This document shows, in pieces, positions 32,028 to 38,687 of a stretch of DNA of 64,000 bases (its first letter is position 1; every line of letters begins with the position of its first letter). The notes beneath the pieces are model-generated. The model was not told the origin of the DNA and ran no database searches. It saw only the letters and a list, made by a program, of their open reading frames with translations. Made by a program: the position numbers and the translations under genes. This DNA comes from Pseudomonas sp. M47T1 (GTDB lineage: Bacteria; Pseudomonadota; Gammaproteobacteria; Pseudomonadales; Pseudomonadaceae). The stretch is from positions 19,256 through 83,255 of the forward strand of contig NZ_AJWX01000029.1 of NCBI RefSeq assembly GCF_000263855.1, given 5' to 3'.

Positions 32028-32053
32028 ATCGCCATCTCCACTCCGTTGTATTC

Positions 32054-32686
32054 TCAGACAGGAATCAGGCAGTCCTGGTTCCCGTAATAACAATCTCTCA
32101 ACCGCATAACCCAATGCCGATACTTCAGGCCATCGGGCTCATGGACCATGCATTCAGGCGGCTCATCCCTCAGCTGGCCGTCGGGACCAATGCGAAGGAA
32201 AACTTGATACATCGTCTCGAACAGATCATCGAAGATTTTCATCTGCTGCGCCAAAGGCCCTTTCAGCGGATGGTCGTCTCCAACCTCATCGGCGAAACAG
32301 AGATAGTCCCCTTGCGTCTTGCGAGGTCTGTGATACATCACAACCCCAGGCTTACGGGGCATCAGTGACTGCACATTCGTCGTCGAGCGAAGCAGAAAGT
32401 ACAGCCAGACGGTGGCTGCTGCGCTCATGATGTAACGACTATAGGTTATTTCGACCGATGCCTTGGTTTCGTTAAGAGCATCGATCAAGGCGACCATTTT
32501 GTCCACACGCCCGCCAGCGTTATGTCGCAGATGGAGCTCAATGGCCGTTCCTGCTGGCGCATCCTTAAGTAAGGCAACCACCGGATCAACGGTCTCCGCC
32601 GAAATCTCGTTGGGAAGCTCGAGCCTAAGGCGCGACTGAAGAGCAGCCCCCTCCAATTCAGCAGTTGGGTTAACGTCCGCTTCCAA
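32054..32686 (-). CDS. ClpP/crotonase-fold serine protease-like protein
   Basis: A 210-residue protein. Residues 48-121 align by eye with the core of ClpP: LHLRHNAGGRVDKMVALIDAL corresponds to INSPGGSV..GMAIYDTM, TYSRYIMSAAATVWLYFLL to CMGQAASMGAFLLAAG, and KPGVVMYHRP to NSRVMIHQP. Ser88 falls at the ClpP nucleophile and His119 at the catalytic His. A hydrophobic Trp/Leu-rich helix follows Ser88 and Cys residues occur in the C-terminal third. Phage ClpP-type enzymes often act as prohead proteases, but this gene stands alone among accessory genes. The function is inferred from fold only. Confidence 0.65.
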   Translation of the reverse strand: MEADVNPTAELEGAALQSRLRLELPNEISAETVDPVVALLKDAPAGTAIELHLRHNAGGRVDKMVALIDALNETKASVEITYSRYIMSAAATVWLYFLLRSTTNVQSLMPRKPGVVMYHRPRKTQGDYLCFADEVGDDHPLKGPLAQQMKIFDDLFETMYQVFLRIGPDGQLRDEPPECMVHEPDGLKYRHWVMRLRDCYYGNQDCLIPV

Positions 32687-32984
32687 TGCAGTCTTCCGGT
32701 GATGATTTTGGATGCGCGATCTTACAGAGCGGCGCTCCTGCCATCAATACGATGTCGCAAGTCTTTACAATACCATTCATCGGGATAACTGGTTTTATGC
32801 GTAGGCTGGTAACCAAAACCAGCCTGATACCTTCAGCGTCCTTCAGAGTCGCCCGGCGCTGAACCTGCGCGAATCCGACTTGGAAGGCACCCGTAGAAAA
32901 ACACGCTATTCTCTCAGCAGCCCAGAGAGCTGGGCCTGCAAATCACTCCCCCAACGATGGCGCGCAAGGCGCAGAGGTCGATGC
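32687..32984. other. Intergenic region between divergent ClpP-like and bactofilin-like genes
   Basis: About 300 bases with no supported gene. It should contain the divergent promoters of its two neighbours. Confidence 0.5.
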
Positions 32985-33284
32985 ATGAAGATGGAGAACG
33001 GCAAGATCGTAGGCGACATCCAAATCGCTGAAGACTTTCAACTCAATGGCACCGTGACCGGCTCAGTGACAGTTTCCCCGAACGCGCACTTCCAACTCCA
33101 GGGAATGGTTCTGAAAAATTTAGTTATCGAGGCTGGAGGATCCGCAGAAATCAACGGGACGGTACAAGGATATGTGACCAATTCCGGGAGCCTTGTAGTA
33201 CGCGGTGTTATCAAAGGGTTGCTTAGCACCCTTTCAGGCACAACAGAAACTACCGCATCAGCTCGAATCTCTAGCCAAGCTTAA
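32985..33284 (+). CDS. Bactofilin-like (polymer-forming) small protein
   Basis: The 99-residue protein starts MKMENGKIVGDIQIAEDFQLNGTVTGSVTV. The rest is a run of short beta repeats rich in Gly/Val/Leu (FQLQGMVLKNLVIEAGGSAEINGTVQGYVTNSGSLVVRGVIKGLL), the right-handed beta-helix pattern of bactofilins (DUF583). An upstream frame extends further but the ATG at 32985 fits the domain. It lacks long tails. Bactofilins form cytoskeletal filaments; a prophage copy could be a scaffold or spike-like structure. Assignment rests on repeat pattern. Confidence 0.65.
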   Translation: MKMENGKIVGDIQIAEDFQLNGTVTGSVTVSPNAHFQLQGMVLKNLVIEAGGSAEINGTVQGYVTNSGSLVVRGVIKGLLSTLSGTTETTASARISSQA

Positions 33285-33390
33285 TGGCGCGCTACCGAAG
33301 CTTCCTCTGGAGGCTGCCAAGCCAGCTAATTGGTCTGGCTTGATCACCGAGCGGCTTAGAGGACAAATTGGAATTCCCCCCAGGATCGCT

Positions 33391-33732
33391 TCAGAGGTGG
33401 GCATCACGAACGCGTAGCACCGTCGTGGTTGAGCAGGACGCGTGTCTCGCGATCGCCCGAATGCCCAGCCCAGCGCCGAGTAATTCGAGAATCCGTTTGT
33501 GCAAGTCGATATCGACCGGTCGACCTTGATATTTACCTTCAGCTTTCGCCTTCTCGATTCCCTGAGCTTGGCGCTCACGGCGCTGTTCATAATCCTTACG
33601 AGCTATCGCAGCCATCATCTCCATCAGCATTGAATTGATCGCAGCAAGCATACGGCCGGTGAATTCGTCTCCTTTGGTGATTTTCCTCCCCTGGTGACTT
33701 GTCGGCACGTCCAGCGCAACCATTCGCAGCCC
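33391..33732 (-). pseudogene. C-terminal fragment of a serine recombinase (resolvase)
   Basis: The frame encodes the last ~110 residues of a resolvase: LDVPTSHQG...KGDEFTGRMLAAINSMLMEMMAAIARKDYEQRRERQAQGIEKAKAEGKYQGRPVD plus the C-terminal helix-turn-helix. It is highly similar to residues 95-204 of the full protein at 34947-35561, but the catalytic N-terminal domain is missing. Similarity stops at about 33732, where unrelated sequence begins. It cannot catalyse recombination. Confidence 0.85.
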
Positions 33733-33899
33733 AAGTCAAATCGGACCTCGCCCTCGGCGCGGCCATCGAGGAGCTGGCCCTGTGGGCCGAGCAGAACGGC
33801 GGTGCCCAGGCGGCGACGAATGCTCGCGACGCGTTGACCGCGCTGGACGAGTCCAGTGAGCTGATAGGCTACTGCCTGGAAGAGCTAGGGAATGAGTGA
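33733..33899 (+). pseudogene. 3' remnant of a small phage-type gene
   Basis: The open frame AQVKSDLALGAAIEELALWAEQNGGAQAATNARDALTALDESSELIGYCLEEL resembles small helical proteins common in Pseudomonas phages. Its 5' end runs into the truncated resolvase at the 33732 junction, so the native start is lost. The ATG upstream (33699) lies inside resolvase-derived sequence. Confidence 0.5.
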
Positions 33900-33999
33900 C
33901 GCAACCGATAAATACGCTGAAGGATTGGCACCTCCACCCTCTATGAAACGCTGACCGGGTGGGGCATGATCTCTCAATGCCACTACCGAGGCGGACGTC

Positions 34000-34218
34000 A
34001 TGCCAGACAGGCCGATCAAGCTCAGGAGATGGAACGAGTCATGGAGACTGATAGGGGACAACTTGCAGTGCTCCCGATGTGGTCGGGTTCAGGATAAGCG
34101 GTATCGGGCCCAGCCTTTTGTCCACGCTGCTGATTGCCTGGCTAAAACGGACGAGCCTCAGGTGCCGTGGCGTGACCTATACGATATTCTCCATTCGATA
34201 TTCGGAGCTGAGGGATGA
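34000..34218 (+). CDS. Small hypothetical protein with a CxxC motif (72 aa)
   Basis: MPDRPIKLRRWNESWRLIGDNLQCSRCGRVQDKRYRAQPFVHAADC...: a basic N-terminus, a CSRC pair, and a later His/Cys (HAADC) that could complete a zinc site. Short proteins of this type occur in Pseudomonas prophages and islands. No function recognised. Confidence 0.6.
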   Translation: MPDRPIKLRRWNESWRLIGDNLQCSRCGRVQDKRYRAQPFVHAADCLAKTDEPQVPWRDLYDILHSIFGAEG

Positions 34219-34245
34219 CCGGGCGCCGAAGGGAAAGCAAGAACG

Positions 34246-34629
34246 CTACAGCGGGTTAAACGATACCTGACGCACAGCCTGCGAAAGAGCCTCCATTGAC
34301 CACGGCTTTTGGAGATAAAGCACATGCGGTGGGATCTCAATGACTTCCGATGCGTATCCTGAGGTGAGTATTGATGGAACCCCAGGCCATCGCTGTTTCA
34401 CTTCCTTCAAGAGATCCGCGCCGGTCAGGGCCCCGGGAACGCCGTAGTCCGCAATAACAAGGTCGCAGACGCCCTGGACGCTTGCCAGGTATTGAAGGCC
34501 CTCGTCGGCGGTGGGGAACGCAACGCAACGGCTGAAGAAGTCCGTCATCATATCCTCCACCAGCATTCGAATTGCCGCATCATCCTCGATTACGACCACC
34601 AGCTTCTTCAGCGGGAAGCGGTTATCCAT
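34246..34629 (-). CDS. Single-domain response regulator (receiver only)
   Basis: A 127-residue CheY-like receiver. Visible: acidic pair in VVVIEDDAAIRMLVEDMM (near 15-17), phospho-acceptor Asp in LVIADYGVPGALTGADLL (near 61), switch Ser/Thr in ILTSGYAS (near 89) and the conserved Lys in LYLQKPWSMEAL (near 108). No output domain and no kinase next to it. It might interfere with a host phosphorelay. The mosaic surroundings suggest acquisition as cargo. Confidence 0.88.
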   Translation of the reverse strand: MDNRFPLKKLVVVIEDDAAIRMLVEDMMTDFFSRCVAFPTADEGLQYLASVQGVCDLVIADYGVPGALTGADLLKEVKQRWPGVPSILTSGYASEVIEIPPHVLYLQKPWSMEALSQAVRQVSFNPL

Positions 34630-34946
34630 CAGCCCTCCAGTACTTCCTTATGGCTTTGCGGTTCTATTTACACCACTCAAGGCACGATACCCAAGATATT
34701 TCTATTCAGCCGCACGACTGCGACTAGCGCCCATCAAACAGAATGGCGCGCCAGCTATCCAGGATGGCAAACCTTCGCGTAATCCTGCAGCGCCCTCAGG
34801 GCTGAGCGCTCGGATGAGGTCAGCGCGGAGATCGAAAACAGCTTGTCCAGCTTCTCCACTGAGTTCGACTATTCCTACATTGCCCATACCGGCGGTGCGG
34901 GCGGTACCGGCCACCCCGCTGCCACCGCCACTGTTTGCGGAGCACC
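34630..34946. other. Gene-poor mosaic stretch
   Basis: Frames here are open on both strands but have no family resemblance, no good ribosome site and mutually overlapping reading frames. I see nothing I can call a gene. Confidence 0.4.
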
Positions 34947-35561
34947 TCAAACGTTAATATCGCGGATGCGTAGCACCGTGGTGGTCGAACATGCGGCGTG
35001 CCTAGCAGTTGCCCGGATGCCCAGGCCCGCGGCCAGAAGCTCAGTGACGCGCTTGTGCAGATCGGCATCCACTGGTCGCCCCTGGTACTTTCCTTCGGCT
35101 TTCGCCTTTTCGATCCCTTGAGCCTGCCGCTCGCGGCGCTGCTCGTAATCCTTGCGAGCTATCGCGGCCATCATCTCCACCAGCATTGAATTGATGGCTG
35201 CAAGCATGCGGCCAGTGAACTCGTCACCCTTCGTGTCTTTCATTCCCTGGTGGCTTGTCGGCAGGTCCAGGGCGACGATTCGCAGCCCTTTGGAGTCAAT
35301 GGCGGCCTTCAGCTTCTGCCAGTCCGTGCCCGGCAAGCGAGACAGCCGATCTATCGATTCGACCAGGAGCACGTCTCCATTGCGGGCATCTTTTAGCAGG
35401 CGCATCAGCTCGGGACGATCCACACTCGCACCACTCGCGTTCTCCATGTACTCACTGGCGATGGCTTGGCCACGCTCGGTAGCGAAGTGCTCAAGTGCGG
35501 CACGAGCCCGGCTGGCGTCTTGCTCAACAGTGGATGCTCGGAGATAGGTACGGACGAACAT
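34947..35561 (-). CDS. Serine recombinase / resolvase (DNA invertase family)
   Basis: The 204-residue full-length site-specific recombinase. N-terminal catalytic domain: MFVRTYLRASTVEQDASRA (the catalytic Ser of this family is the one in YLRAST, about residue 10), VLLVESIDRLSRLPGTDW with the conserved Arg near 93, and a long E helix (EFTGRMLAAINSMLVEMMAAIARKDYEQRRERQAQGIEKAK). A C-terminal HTH follows (GLGIRATARHAACSTTTVLRIRD). A second, broken copy of its last 110 residues lies 1.2 kb away. It may come from a transposon or plasmid-type resolution system rather than the phage itself. Confidence 0.92.
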   Translation of the reverse strand: MFVRTYLRASTVEQDASRARAALEHFATERGQAIASEYMENASGASVDRPELMRLLKDARNGDVLLVESIDRLSRLPGTDWQKLKAAIDSKGLRIVALDLPTSHQGMKDTKGDEFTGRMLAAINSMLVEMMAAIARKDYEQRRERQAQGIEKAKAEGKYQGRPVDADLHKRVTELLAAGLGIRATARHAACSTTTVLRIRDINV

Positions 35562-35763
35562 GGCGGTGCTCCTAGTGGCGTATCACTTTGGGTGTTGCTG
35601 AAAGAAGTGTTGCATTTTAGGTGTTCCTTATCAAGCAGAAAGCTTAGAAAAGATAAAATCAAAGCGTATTAGCTAAGGTGTACCCATAAATGACACCCGC
35701 CGCAGCTATGGCGTCTGCCGTCTGAGCTAGGTAGCATTACGCCACCTCAAGAGGAGCCCCCGC

Positions 35764-36213
35764 ATGGCACGACGCCGATCAAGCATCCCTGAATTGCTCA
35801 TGATCAAAATCCTATCCGTCTTGGTGATCCCAGTGGTTGGGTACTACGCGGTCAGTCAAATAATGCAGACCGCATTTACCCAGCAGATCGCCACGATCCA
35901 GGCTGTCAATCAGCAGGCTCAGGAACAGCAGCAGCGCAGCATCGAGGTCGCTCGACAACAGAAAGTCGCCGCGGCTCGAGCGGCCCAGGCAGCCAATGAG
36001 CAATACATCGAGGAGGCCCGCCGCCGAGGTGCGGCAGAGCAGGCGAAGACGCAGGCATGGTATGCCTCCTATCAAGCACCCAAGGGATGCAACAACTGGA
36101 AAACCGACACCCAAATGGTCGCGTGTGTAGAGCAAGAAAATGCGGCCAAGCAGGAGTTCGATCGGAAATGGGATGCCGGGCTGAAAGAAACATCCCAACC
36201 AACCATGCGGTAG
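35764..36213 (+). CDS. Membrane-anchored coiled-coil protein, unknown
   Basis: A 149-residue protein: basic start MARRRSSIPELL, one membrane segment (MIKILSVLVIPVVGYYAVSQIM), a long Gln/Ala/Arg-rich coiled coil (QQAQEQQQRSIEVARQQKVAAARAAQAANEQYIEEARRR, residues about 45-95), and a C-terminal part with two Cys (GCNNWKTDTQMVACVEQENA). GAGGAG precedes the ATG. The topology (anchor plus coiled coil) resembles spanin-like or TolA-like proteins, but I make no assignment. Confidence 0.7.
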   Translation: MARRRSSIPELLMIKILSVLVIPVVGYYAVSQIMQTAFTQQIATIQAVNQQAQEQQQRSIEVARQQKVAAARAAQAANEQYIEEARRRGAAEQAKTQAWYASYQAPKGCNNWKTDTQMVACVEQENAAKQEFDRKWDAGLKETSQPTMR

Positions 36214-36249
36214 CGTTAGCCGCCAGGCAGAGAGCAAGGAGAATTAAGT

Positions 36250-36501
36250 TTGACCGCCGAAACCGATACCACCCTTCACCGAATTATCGAGGTCGTAGAT
36301 TCGACCGGATCATCGCATCAGATAGAGGACTACACCGTTTGGGCTGTCACGCGTAATCACAACGTGGTTCGAAGGACAGAAATTGGCCGCAAGCTTTTTT
36401 GCGGTGGCGTCTCAGTGGCAATTATCCGTGATGGAGTATTCCGCACTGCGGATGGAAAGACGCTGACATCGAACAAGCCGCCCGAACCTCGCCACCCCTG
36501 A
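36250..36501 (+). CDS. Small hypothetical protein (83 aa, TTG start)
   Basis: Begins TTG ACC GCC GAA with AAGGAG just upstream. The sequence MTAETDTTLHRIIEVVDSTGSSHQIEDYTVWAV...RKLFCGGVSVAIIRDGVFRTADGKTL suggests a small beta-rich protein. It follows the coiled-coil gene by 36 bp and may be in the same unit. No family recognised. Confidence 0.6.
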   Translation: MTAETDTTLHRIIEVVDSTGSSHQIEDYTVWAVTRNHNVVRRTEIGRKLFCGGVSVAIIRDGVFRTADGKTLTSNKPPEPRHP

Positions 36502-36559
36502 CCCAATAAAATTCGCAGTTACATGAACTGCAACGCCGCAGTGCTTCAACCAGTCCGGT

Positions 36560-36976
36560 GCCGGCACGGTTTCCACTACCAACAGATGGTTTCCGTGGAA
36601 ACCATCGTGGCAACTAGGTTTTGGCAACCAAGGCCTTCACCGCCGGCCAGGCTGCGTACCGTGTTGCGTACCAGCCGCTGCGTACCGTTCGTACTCCAGA
36701 GTTCGTACCGTTCGTACCGGCGCACTCCTGGCCGGCCTGCAGACGCCTTTGACGCATTCCCAGTACGTGAAACTGCTGCGAGAAAACTGCGTGATCCGGT
36801 CGCCTGGGCTGGTAACCAGCTGTGGTAACCGCCGTGGTAACCAAGCGGTAACTACTCCCGGCGCCCAGGTCGCTATCCGTGGATACCCTGGCCTGGATAC
36901 CGGCCAACGGCTGTAACCTTGCCTGTAACCATGCGTACCGCCACCTACTACTTTCGTACAACCCTGAGCCGTACCG
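36560..36976. repeat. Degenerate array of short words (GTACC / GTAACC / GGATACC / GGTTTCC)
   Basis: A non-coding stretch dense in related 5-7-base words, mostly in local groups: GGTTTCC twice plus GGAAACC; GGCAAC twice; GCGTACC three times then TTCGTAC three times; GGTAACC three times plus GGTAACT; GGATACC twice; TGTAACC twice; then CGTACC again. Seven GTACC and five GTAACC occur in about 320 bp. The spacing is irregular. The interval 36502-37031 holds no supported gene. Confidence 0.7.
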
Positions 36977-37031
36977 ATCTGAGCCTATGGCAGCATGACT
37001 TCGCGAATACCCATTGCTATGGAGGCTCGGT

Positions 37032-37235
37032 TTGGCAGACGGGTTTGTGGTTTTAGGGCTATCGGCGCTACTGCTGTTGATCTCACTAGGCGCTTTTATT
37101 CTGGAGTACGTCGCTGCTTACGGACTGCAGGATCGCGGTATTGCGAAGCACCGTCGCTTTTTCAAGGTAGTAGGATTTTGCGCAGGCGGGGCCGGGACTC
37201 TAGGGATCATCGCAACGACTTTTTGGCCAGGCTGA
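37032..37235 (+). CDS. Small two-helix membrane protein (67 aa)
   Basis: The TTG at 37032 follows GGAGG by 6 bases, so I prefer it over the TTG at 37014. Two hydrophobic segments (GFVVLGLSALLLLISLGAFILEYV and VVGFCAGGAGTLGIIATTFW) flank a basic loop (LQDRGIAKHRRFFK). The size and layout resemble pinholin/holin-like or superinfection-type membrane proteins, without firm evidence. Confidence 0.6.
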   Translation: MADGFVVLGLSALLLLISLGAFILEYVAAYGLQDRGIAKHRRFFKVVGFCAGGAGTLGIIATTFWPG

Positions 37236-37330
37236 GCTCCCGGCATAGCCTCAGGCGCAATTCGTCGGCGAGTCTTTTCAGCTGGTCGGCACCGGCATAC
37301 CATCGAGCCTCGACCGAATGAGGAAGCATT

Positions 37331-37573
37331 GTGCGGCCTGACCCAACTCGCATCCGTCACGCATTTAGATTCACCGTGTCCTGCTTGGGCATGGCTATCG
37401 TCGCGCTCATGGTCGCCAGAGAGGTGCGCTATCTCCACGGTTACTTCAAACCCAGTGCAGACCTAGTCCGGCAGGAGGCGCCGATTACCTGGAAGCCGGC
37501 CCCTCCAACCCTCCCGACGCTGCAGGATTTGCCGCCCGGCCTGCTGAAGGTTAGCGGGGGCGAACTCAAGTAA
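37331..37573 (+). CDS. Small membrane-anchored protein (80 aa, GTG start)
   Basis: GTG CGG CCT GAC follows GAGGAAG. One membrane segment (FTVSCLGMAIVALMVA) is followed by a Pro-rich outer part (ITWKPAPPTLPTLQDLPPGLL). A strong terminator lies downstream. No function recognised. Confidence 0.55.
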   Translation: MRPDPTRIRHAFRFTVSCLGMAIVALMVAREVRYLHGYFKPSADLVRQEAPITWKPAPPTLPTLQDLPPGLLKVSGGELK

Positions 37574-37636
37574 CGCGTGATCACGAACCTTTCACATCTA
37601 CCGGAGTAGGGTGAAGTTACTCCTTTGTGATTCCCC

Positions 37637-37668
37637 TGCCCGCTAACCCCCATCGCGGGCATTTTTTT
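37637..37668 (+). terminator. Rho-independent terminator
   Basis: TGCCCGC-TAACCCCCATC-GCGGGCA followed by TTTTTTT on the + strand, 64 bp after the preceding gene. Confidence 0.9.
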
Positions 37669-37764
37669 GCCTCGAGAGCAGGCGGGTATGCCGCTTATCC
37701 AAGTAGGAAGCCCGTGGCCACCGGGCGATCTATGCTGAAAGCTCATGTCGAGAGGGATCTAGCC

Positions 37765-37986
37765 ATGGTTTCCACCACGAGGATGCAGGCGCTCCGCGAA
37801 CTGGTGCTTGCGAACAACCCACACTTGGCCGACGAAATAGATGAGATCACCGACTTGCAGTTGCTGATCTTAGTGAAGGCCTCCATTGGGTCCGACCCGA
37901 CCGCCGACCCAGTCGAGACCAAGCAGATGATGGCATTCTTCGATAGGCTCATCGAGGAGAAGCGGCAGTCAGCCACCAAGCACTGA
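37765..37986 (+). CDS. Small hypothetical protein (73 aa)
   Basis: MVSTTRMQALRELVLANNPHLADEIDEITDLQLLILVKASIGSDPTADPVETKQMMAFFDRLIEEKRQSATKH. It is acidic and helical. The ATG at 37765 has GAGAGGG upstream; an in-frame ATG at 37732 is possible. It is convergent with the next gene. No function recognised. Confidence 0.55.
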   Translation: MVSTTRMQALRELVLANNPHLADEIDEITDLQLLILVKASIGSDPTADPVETKQMMAFFDRLIEEKRQSATKH

Positions 37987-38019
37987 GAGAGCTCGGGGTT
38001 TCGGGGTCGAAACCCAACC

Positions 38020-38346
38020 CTACGCCCGCTGAAGGGACTGCACGATCTCGTTGTACCTGGCGGTGCGCTCTTGGAAGCGTATCTGCGCGGGGCTGGCCCC
38101 AATCCAGCGGTCCATGTAGGTGCTTTTCCTCAACCCTGACTCCAGCGCATCAGCCCAAGTGTCCCCGCGCAGCCGGCGCATTTTCACGGTTTGCCACTTC
38201 AAGCCTCGTAGATCAGCCCACTCCATAGCCGGGCGGGTCTCTCCGTCAAGCGTCACCGGCGTGGCGCCAGCGCAGATGGTCGAGCGTATGGGCATGCGGG
38301 GAATAATGAGGGGCTGGGTGGTGCTGGTCGAAGTGTGCATATTCAA
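38020..38346 (-). CDS. Phage HTH-type protein, AMEWADL family (108 aa)
   Basis: The core AMEWADLRGLKWQTVKMRRLRGDTWADAL reads as a short helix-turn-helix that resembles the accessory DNA-binding domains of phage proteins. The 69-aa protein at 44558-44767 has the same core (AMEWAELFGLHWKTLKTRRRRGVAWEDAF). The two flank the pair of giant genes, one at each end. The C-terminal 35 residues are unique and basic. Confidence 0.6.
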   Translation of the reverse strand: MNMHTSTSTTQPLIIPRMPIRSTICAGATPVTLDGETRPAMEWADLRGLKWQTVKMRRLRGDTWADALESGLRKSTYMDRWIGASPAQIRFQERTARYNEIVQSLQRA

Positions 38347-38420
38347 GCCATCCAGGGAGTTGTCCAGATGGGCTGAATCTATGTGACTGAAAATTGAGTT
38401 GTGACTGAATCTCGGCTAGG

Positions 38421-38651
38421 TCAGTCCGGGCGGGCGAAGCCTTCAAGAATCCAGACAAAAGCAGCGCCGCAAACGTATAGGACGAGTGCGGGGGCGACAC
38501 CGAACAACAGTATGGCCCGCATGTCGGCCGCAAGGGGGTTGCCCGTAGATAGGAACACTGTACTTGTCAGGCATAACCAAACAACCGACAGCACCAACCA
38601 GGCCCGCCGAAATCCCCGCTTGTACGCAAACCTGACCCGAACGTTCTGCAT
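38421..38651 (-). CDS. Small membrane protein (76 aa)
   Basis: MQNVRVRFAYKRGFRRAWLVLSVVWLCLTSTVFL...MRAILLFGVAPALVLYVCGAAFVWILEGFARPD: two membrane helices, basic N-terminus. GGGGGCACC precedes the ATG. It lies 36 bp downstream of the giant 1181-residue gene, on the same strand. Many late phage operons end with such small membrane proteins; the function is unknown. Confidence 0.65.
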   Translation of the reverse strand: MQNVRVRFAYKRGFRRAWLVLSVVWLCLTSTVFLSTGNPLAADMRAILLFGVAPALVLYVCGAAFVWILEGFARPD

Positions 38652-38687
38652 GGTGCCCCCTTCCGTAGTGGCACCATCGTAAAGCCG

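Noticed and set aside
34511..34957. 148-codon + strand frame overlapping the receiver gene
   Set aside because: It is antisense to the start of a convincing receiver domain and has no ribosome site or family resemblance.
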